From: Syntrophaceae bacterium UBA2251
GTDB taxonomy: Bacteria; Desulfobacterota; Syntrophia; Syntrophales; UBA2251
DNA: 17,815 bases
Direction of reading: 5' to 3'
Assembly: GCA_002347815.1 (NCBI GenBank)
Contig: DDXV01000081.1
Span: forward strand, 1 to 17,815
Notes under the pieces: model-generated
Database searches by the model: none
Seen by the model: the letters and a program-made list of their open reading frames with translations, nothing else
Told to the model about the DNA's origin: nothing
Made by a program: the position numbers and the translations under genes
Shown here: positions 15,070-17,815 of the stretch, piece after piece
Layout of the letters: each line of letters starts with the position of its first letter
Numbering within the stretch: the first letter of the stretch is position 1

Positions 15070-15699
15070 TCAGGGCGTTTGTGATGTCCTCTTCAGCCAG
15101 CTCCGGTGCAACTTGACGCAGTCCGCCAGGAAAGGCATGTCCCTCAGGTACTTTGTCTCGATTACGTTCAGCAAGCGCTGCGTGAGCAGAATGGCCTGTT
15201 TCTCTCGCTTCCGGGATTGGCCGGGGCCCGTCCAATCCTGTTCAGCTTCCTTGAAGTCGATGCCGAGCGCTCCCGCGTCATCGGCGCCCGCATGAAAGCC
15301 GCCCCCGACGCGTTGCAGGGAAAGGATCCGGATCAGTTCATCGCCATGGCCCTCGCCGTTCCACGGCGGGAAATTGAGCGGCATCTCCAAGGTCAGCCTC
15401 ATTTCGCCCAGGACCCGCTCGATCTCCCGGAGCGAATTCCTCCCAAAGCTCTTGAGATCGAGAAGCTCCGATGCGGATTTCTGCACCAGTTGGCCGATCA
15501 GTTTGATCCCGGCCCTGTTGAGGCAATTCTGCGAACGGAAAGACAGCTCCATCTCTTCTTCGATCAGGCCGAGAAGGATGCTGTTCAAGTGAGACATCCT
15601 CCGGGCCCGTTCCCTTGAGGGCGAGCTCCCGCCGAACACCACCCCCGACGACACGGTCCGTCGATAACCCGTCCCGTGCATTTTCTCCTGCATTCCCAT
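15070..15699 (-). CDS. Stand-alone RNA polymerase alpha C-terminal-domain protein
   Basis: A 209-residue protein carrying an RNA polymerase alpha-CTD-like fold at about residues 48-113, without the alpha N-terminal assembly domain. The match is close: LSFRSQNCL (52-60), IGQLVQKSASELL, FGRNSLREIE (85-94), and a trailing FPPW. Aligned to the E. coli UP-element-binding surface, the equivalents of R265, N268, C269, G296, S299 and E302 are present (R55, N58, C59, G86, S89, E92); K298 is replaced by N88. DNA binding in the minor groove is therefore plausible. The C-terminal part (about 115-209) is not recognised. The frame is open up to 15816, but the ATG at 15699 has a perfect AAGGAGG 6 bases upstream and is chosen. 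It heads a unit with a 23-codon ORF and a FecR-domain gene. A role as a small transcription factor is inference. Confidence 0.8.
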   Translation of the reverse strand: MGMQEKMHGTGYRRTVSSGVVFGGSSPSRERARRMSHLNSILLGLIEEEMELSFRSQNCLNRAGIKLIGQLVQKSASELLDLKSFGRNSLREIERVLGEMRLTLEMPLNFPPWNGEGHGDELIRILSLQRVGGGFHAGADDAGALGIDFKEAEQDWTGPGQSRKREKQAILLTQRLLNVIETKYLRDMPFLADCVKLHRSWLKRTSQTP

Positions 15700-15705
15700 G
15701 ACCAG

Positions 15706-15712
15706 CCTCCTT
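15706..15712 (-). promoter_or_regulatory. Ribosome binding site deciding the alpha-CTD protein start
   Basis: Reads AAGGAGG on the minus strand, 6 bases before the ATG at 15699. It argues against the longer reading from 15816, which would add 39 residues lacking any recognisable domain. Confidence 0.7.
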
Positions 15713-15896
15713 GTCCCGCGGCAAACGAATCCCGTTAGATCGGGCACACACGTACCCATCCATGCCTGGACGAACATCCTTCCAAAGCATTGCAGGTGGA
15801 ACTCCAGATACACCACTGCCCCGGGGTTATATGAACGCCAGAATGTCGGCGGTTGAATTCGGAAGAGGAACGGAATTTACCCTTGACTTGGAAGGC

Positions 15897-15925
15897 AGTA
15901 TACCTGAAACGCCGCCCGAAGTCAA
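15897..15925 (-). promoter_or_regulatory. Sigma-70 promoter of the alpha-CTD/FecR unit
   Basis: Minus-strand TTGACT (15920-15925), 17-base spacer, TATACT (15897-15902). Each hexamer matches the consensus at five of six positions and the spacing is ideal. Transcription would begin near 15889, giving an untranslated leader of about 190 bases before the ATG at 15699. Confidence 0.7.
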
Positions 15926-16214
15926 TACAGGCCCATATGATTGATTATATGCGGTAATCGTCGTTTTCGGCGGCTTTCGTCAGCGCGATGGGCGCGATCA
16001 TACGATCCGGCGCATTATAGGCGTAAAATGTTGTAATAATTAGACTACGAGTGAATTCAGGGATTCAGGGTCCAGAACGGGGGGCTGCTTGTTTCTCCTT
16101 GCCGACTTCGCCTCTTGATTTAATGCATTTATTGCTATAGGAAAGAACACGTAGCCTCTGTTACACCTTTCAGCAAACCACATCCTTTAACGCTAACCGA
16201 AGAGCGGGTGCCCC
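15926..16214. other. Intergenic region with no supported gene
   Basis: AT-rich by local standards and without a convincing coding frame. It holds a tandem 8-base duplication, ATTCAGGG twice at 16055-16070. A minus-strand TATAAT at 16014-16019 has no good -35. A plus-strand TTGATT-15-TATAGG (16115-16141) is a weak promoter-like pair facing the HU/IHF remnant. No tRNA or terminator was recognised. Confidence 0.5.
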
Positions 16215-16325
16215 ATGAACAAATCAACGAAGAATGGCGGGAGAATCGAGATCAGGGGTTTCGGGAGCTTCAGCGCGAGGGATTATCGCGCCTATTCCGA
16301 CTTGCCGGTGGCGGTGAGGCGGTAA
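16215..16325 (+). pseudogene. Remnant of an HU/IHF-family DNA-bending protein gene
   Basis: The 36-codon plus-strand frame contains KNGGRIEIRGFGSFSARDY, which matches the central beta-strand signature of HU/IHF proteins (typically GERVEIRGFGSFxVRxY). The GRNPKTG arm that should follow about 3-4 residues later is absent; the frame instead reads SDLPVAVRR and stops. It begins MNKS, as many HU proteins do, so the roughly 40-residue helical N-terminal part may have been deleted internally. Full HU is about 90 residues. It overlaps the 3' end of the YhhN-like gene on the opposite strand. No strong ribosome site precedes it. I read it as a recombination scar, not a working gene. Confidence 0.6.
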
Positions 16326-16787
16326 CGTGAAAAAGATGGCAAAAGAGAACATCGGCCCTTTAATCAGCGGCAGCAGGACATACAGGACCGGGGTGATGAC
16401 GACGAAAACCGGCAGCAGCATCAGCAGGTCCTGCTTCCCAAAGGTAAACCGGCGGGTGAACAGCCAGATAAGGGTTGAGTAGGCGCAGATGAAGCCGATC
16501 ATTCCGAACACTTTTACGAACAGATCGTCTTTCGTAAACATGGGCAGGGTTCCCAGGAAGACGAGAAAGAAGTCGCCGACGGCGATAAACAGGATGGCAA
16601 GGCCCACGATCCGGTGCAGGCGGCTGGGGCGCGGCGCCATCAGTGATCCGGCGGCCAGGGACAGAATGACCATGTAGAGGACAACGCCCATGATCGCAAA
16701 GTTATCCGCCAGAAGGTGCTGCAGGTAGAGGATGCCGCAAAGATCGACCATTAACATGACAAAGGCCGTTCTCTGGATCTGGTTCAT
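16224..16787 (-). CDS. YhhN/lysoplasmalogenase-like membrane protein, probably C-terminally truncated
   Basis: A 187-residue protein with about five or six hydrophobic segments, starting directly with one (FVMLMVDLCGILYL). The segment AILFIAVGDFFLVFLG, with an Asp inside a membrane helix, resembles the YhhN/TMEM86 family (lysoplasmalogenases that cleave the vinyl-ether bond of lysoplasmalogens). That assignment is moderate. After GPMFSFAIFF (about 145-154) the membrane character stops, and the last 32 or so residues are Pro/Arg-rich (PPHRHRQ..., PETPDLDSP). This tail is read antisense through the HU/IHF remnant, so the native C-terminal helices appear lost. Family members are usually above 200 residues. 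The ATG at 16787 has AAGGAGG 5 bases upstream. It lies 24 bases after the SRAP gene and is probably cotranscribed with it. Confidence 0.6.
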   Translation of the reverse strand: MNQIQRTAFVMLMVDLCGILYLQHLLADNFAIMGVVLYMVILSLAAGSLMAPRPSRLHRIVGLAILFIAVGDFFLVFLGTLPMFTKDDLFVKVFGMIGFICAYSTLIWLFTRRFTFGKQDLLMLLPVFVVITPVLYVLLPLIKGPMFSFAIFFTLPPHRHRQVGIGAIIPRAEAPETPDLDSPAILR

Positions 16788-16811
16788 GCGAGCCTCCTTG
16801 TCTGGTGTAAT

Positions 16812-17423
16812 TTACCGCACCTCCGCCATTTTCATCTCTTCCGAGGGATACGGCGTCAACATGGACTTCAGTCGCTCGGGGTCGGGGTTGCCTCCGATCC
16901 AGTCCGCTTCCCGATCCTTCGGCAGGATGACCGGCATGCGGTCGTGGATGGGCCTGATCAGGTCATTCGGCTCGGTGGTGATGATCGTGCAGGAATGCAC
17001 CTGCTGCCGGTCGGGACCCATCCATGTCTCGTAGAGACCGGCGAATCCGAACGGCTCGTCGGAGCGGAGGCTGAAATAAAAAGGTTGTTTGGTGCGGCCG
17101 GATTTTTGCCATTCATAGAAGCCGTCGGCCACGATCAGGCAACGGCTCTTCCGGAAGGCCTGCTTGAAGCTCGGCTTCTCGGCAAGCGTCTCCGCCCGGG
17201 CGTTGAACATTCTGCTGCCCATGGAGGGATCTTTGGCCCACGACGGGATCAGTCCCCAGCGGAAATCCACGAGGATGTTCCGGTCCTCCTTGCGGATGAT
17301 GGCCAGGATGTTCTGGCCCGGGGCGATGTTGCTTCCCGACCGCCATTCACAGGCTACACCCTGGATATCGAATGAATCGATGATCACGCTTAAGTCCGTC
17401 AACAGCAGAAATCGTCCGCACAT
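16812..17423 (-). CDS. yedK: SRAP/YedK (HMCES-like) abasic-site-binding protein
   Basis: A 203-residue protein of the SOS response-associated peptidase family, in the normal size range. Members shield abasic sites in single-stranded DNA by forming a thiazolidine crosslink through the N-terminal cysteine. Diagnostic residues are all present: MCGR start with catalytic Cys2 after Met removal, WGLIPSWAKD (56-65), NARAE (74-78), GFYEW with E104 (101-105), and HDRMP with H160 (160-164). The ATG at 17423 is fixed by the need for Cys2, with a modest GAGG 9 bases upstream. It is followed after 24 bases by the YhhN-like gene. I found no LexA-type operator before it, so damage induction is not shown by the sequence. 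A genome-maintenance role independent of the defence operon is likely. Confidence 0.93.
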   Translation of the reverse strand: MCGRFLLLTDLSVIIDSFDIQGVACEWRSGSNIAPGQNILAIIRKEDRNILVDFRWGLIPSWAKDPSMGSRMFNARAETLAEKPSFKQAFRKSRCLIVADGFYEWQKSGRTKQPFYFSLRSDEPFGFAGLYETWMGPDRQQVHSCTIITTEPNDLIRPIHDRMPVILPKDREADWIGGNPDPERLKSMLTPYPSEEMKMAEVR

Positions 17424-17737
17424 CCGTCAATCCTCAGATCCCCGGTTATACGTCGCCCGGGTTTGCATGCATTCTTTTTGGTGACTTCGTGGCGGGCTGC
17501 CTGGCGATGATCCTGATTCATCAAGATCCCCGACCCGCAATCTCTGACCTTCTGATGCTGGATTTCCGGCGATTATCCATGATCCGGGGGACGCTGTCAA
17601 TGACCAGAAAGGGCGCCGGGAAGGTCTCTCGGCAGCGCATTCTGCGGAGGCGGAAAGCGGGGTCGAGGAGGCACGTTTCCGTTTTTCAGGTAATCTTTCG
17701 CGGCGGCTTCGCGCGGCGGCACCTCGCATAATATTCC
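17424..17737. other. Non-coding stretch upstream of the SRAP gene
   Basis: About 310 bases without a supported gene. A 105-residue minus-strand frame (17427-17744) is rich in Arg and Ser, has no family resemblance, and overlaps the region where the SRAP promoter should lie, so I do not call it. A minus-strand TATAAC near the SRAP gene (17445-17455) lacks a matching -35. Confidence 0.5.
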
Positions 17738-17767
17738 TTGACAAGCAAAAACAGCCCCCCCTATAGT
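17738..17767 (+). promoter_or_regulatory. Rightward sigma-70 promoter near the window edge
   Basis: TTGACA (17738-17743), an 18-base spacer ending in a run of C, then TATAGT (17762-17767). Transcription would start near 17774 and leave the window to the right; the gene it serves is not visible. It is divergent from the SRAP gene. Confidence 0.55.
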
Positions 17768-17815
17768 TCCCTCACCAAAACTTATATTTTCAGAGCCAAT
17801 TGCAAAACTCAAAAT

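Noticed and set aside
15700..15816. Longer N-terminus for the alpha-CTD protein starting at 15816
   Set aside because: It has no ribosome site and no recognisable sequence, whereas the ATG at 15699 has AAGGAGG at ideal spacing.
16055..16070. Tandem ATTCAGGG pair as an attachment site or target-site duplication
   Set aside because: Two adjacent 8-base copies with nothing between them and no integrase or insertion sequence nearby; most likely a small slippage duplication.
17427..17812. Minus-strand frames of 105 and 71 codons upstream of the SRAP gene
   Set aside because: Arg/Ser/Pro-rich sequences without family resemblance; two overlapping frames in a GC-rich leader region are typical chance ORFs.
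1..17815. CRISPR arrays, tRNA or rRNA genes, transposases
   Set aside because: Scanned by eye on both strands: no regularly spaced repeats, no cloverleaf-like tRNA sequence, and no transposase or integrase motifs in any credible frame.

Overview
The window is a stretch of a fairly GC-rich Gram-negative bacterial genome. Strong AAGGAGG-type ribosome sites, Sec-type export, a FecR-domain protein and an RNA polymerase alpha C-terminal-domain protein would fit the deltaproteobacterial (Desulfobacterota-like) groups, but nothing here fixes the genus. All seven intact protein genes I can support, the 23-codon ORF and the truncated lysoplasmalogenase-like gene lie on the minus strand, so transcription runs from high to low coordinates.

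Left three quarters (3-13465): one tightly packed four-gene operon that looks like an anti-phage defence island. In transcription order it encodes a SNF2-type helicase of the DISARM DrmD family, a 1791-residue N6-adenine DNA methylase, an 1108-residue Hsp90-like (GHKL) ATPase ending in a DUF3883/NO VEIN-type domain, and a UvrD-type superfamily 1 helicase whose frame closes before motifs V and VI. The first two genes overlap by ATGA, and the next gaps are 43 and 26 bases. Helicase plus methylase is the front pair of class 1 DISARM; helicase, methylase and ATPase together recall the 'Hma' architecture reported from defence-gene surveys. I see no drmA, drmB or drmC, although genes beyond the left edge are out of view. 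Sampled base composition is not uniform: drmD and most of the methylase are about 62-65% GC, the ATPase and UvrD genes about 50%, and a roughly 0.65-kb island in the methylase's predicted target-recognition region about 46%. This suggests modular assembly and exchange. A TTGACA promoter with a 12-base palindrome over its -10 lies before drmD.

Middle (13742-15930): a second minus-strand unit with a good TTGACT-17-TATACT promoter. It encodes a stand-alone alpha-CTD protein, a 23-codon ORF with a strong ribosome site, and an exported FecR-domain protein with an alanine-rich helical tail.

Right end (16215-17815): an SRAP/YedK-type abasic-site protein followed by a YhhN/lysoplasmalogenase-like membrane protein. 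The membrane protein's 3' end runs antisense through a remnant of an HU/IHF gene, a likely recombination scar. A rightward TTGACA-18-TATAGT promoter at the right edge points at a gene outside the window.
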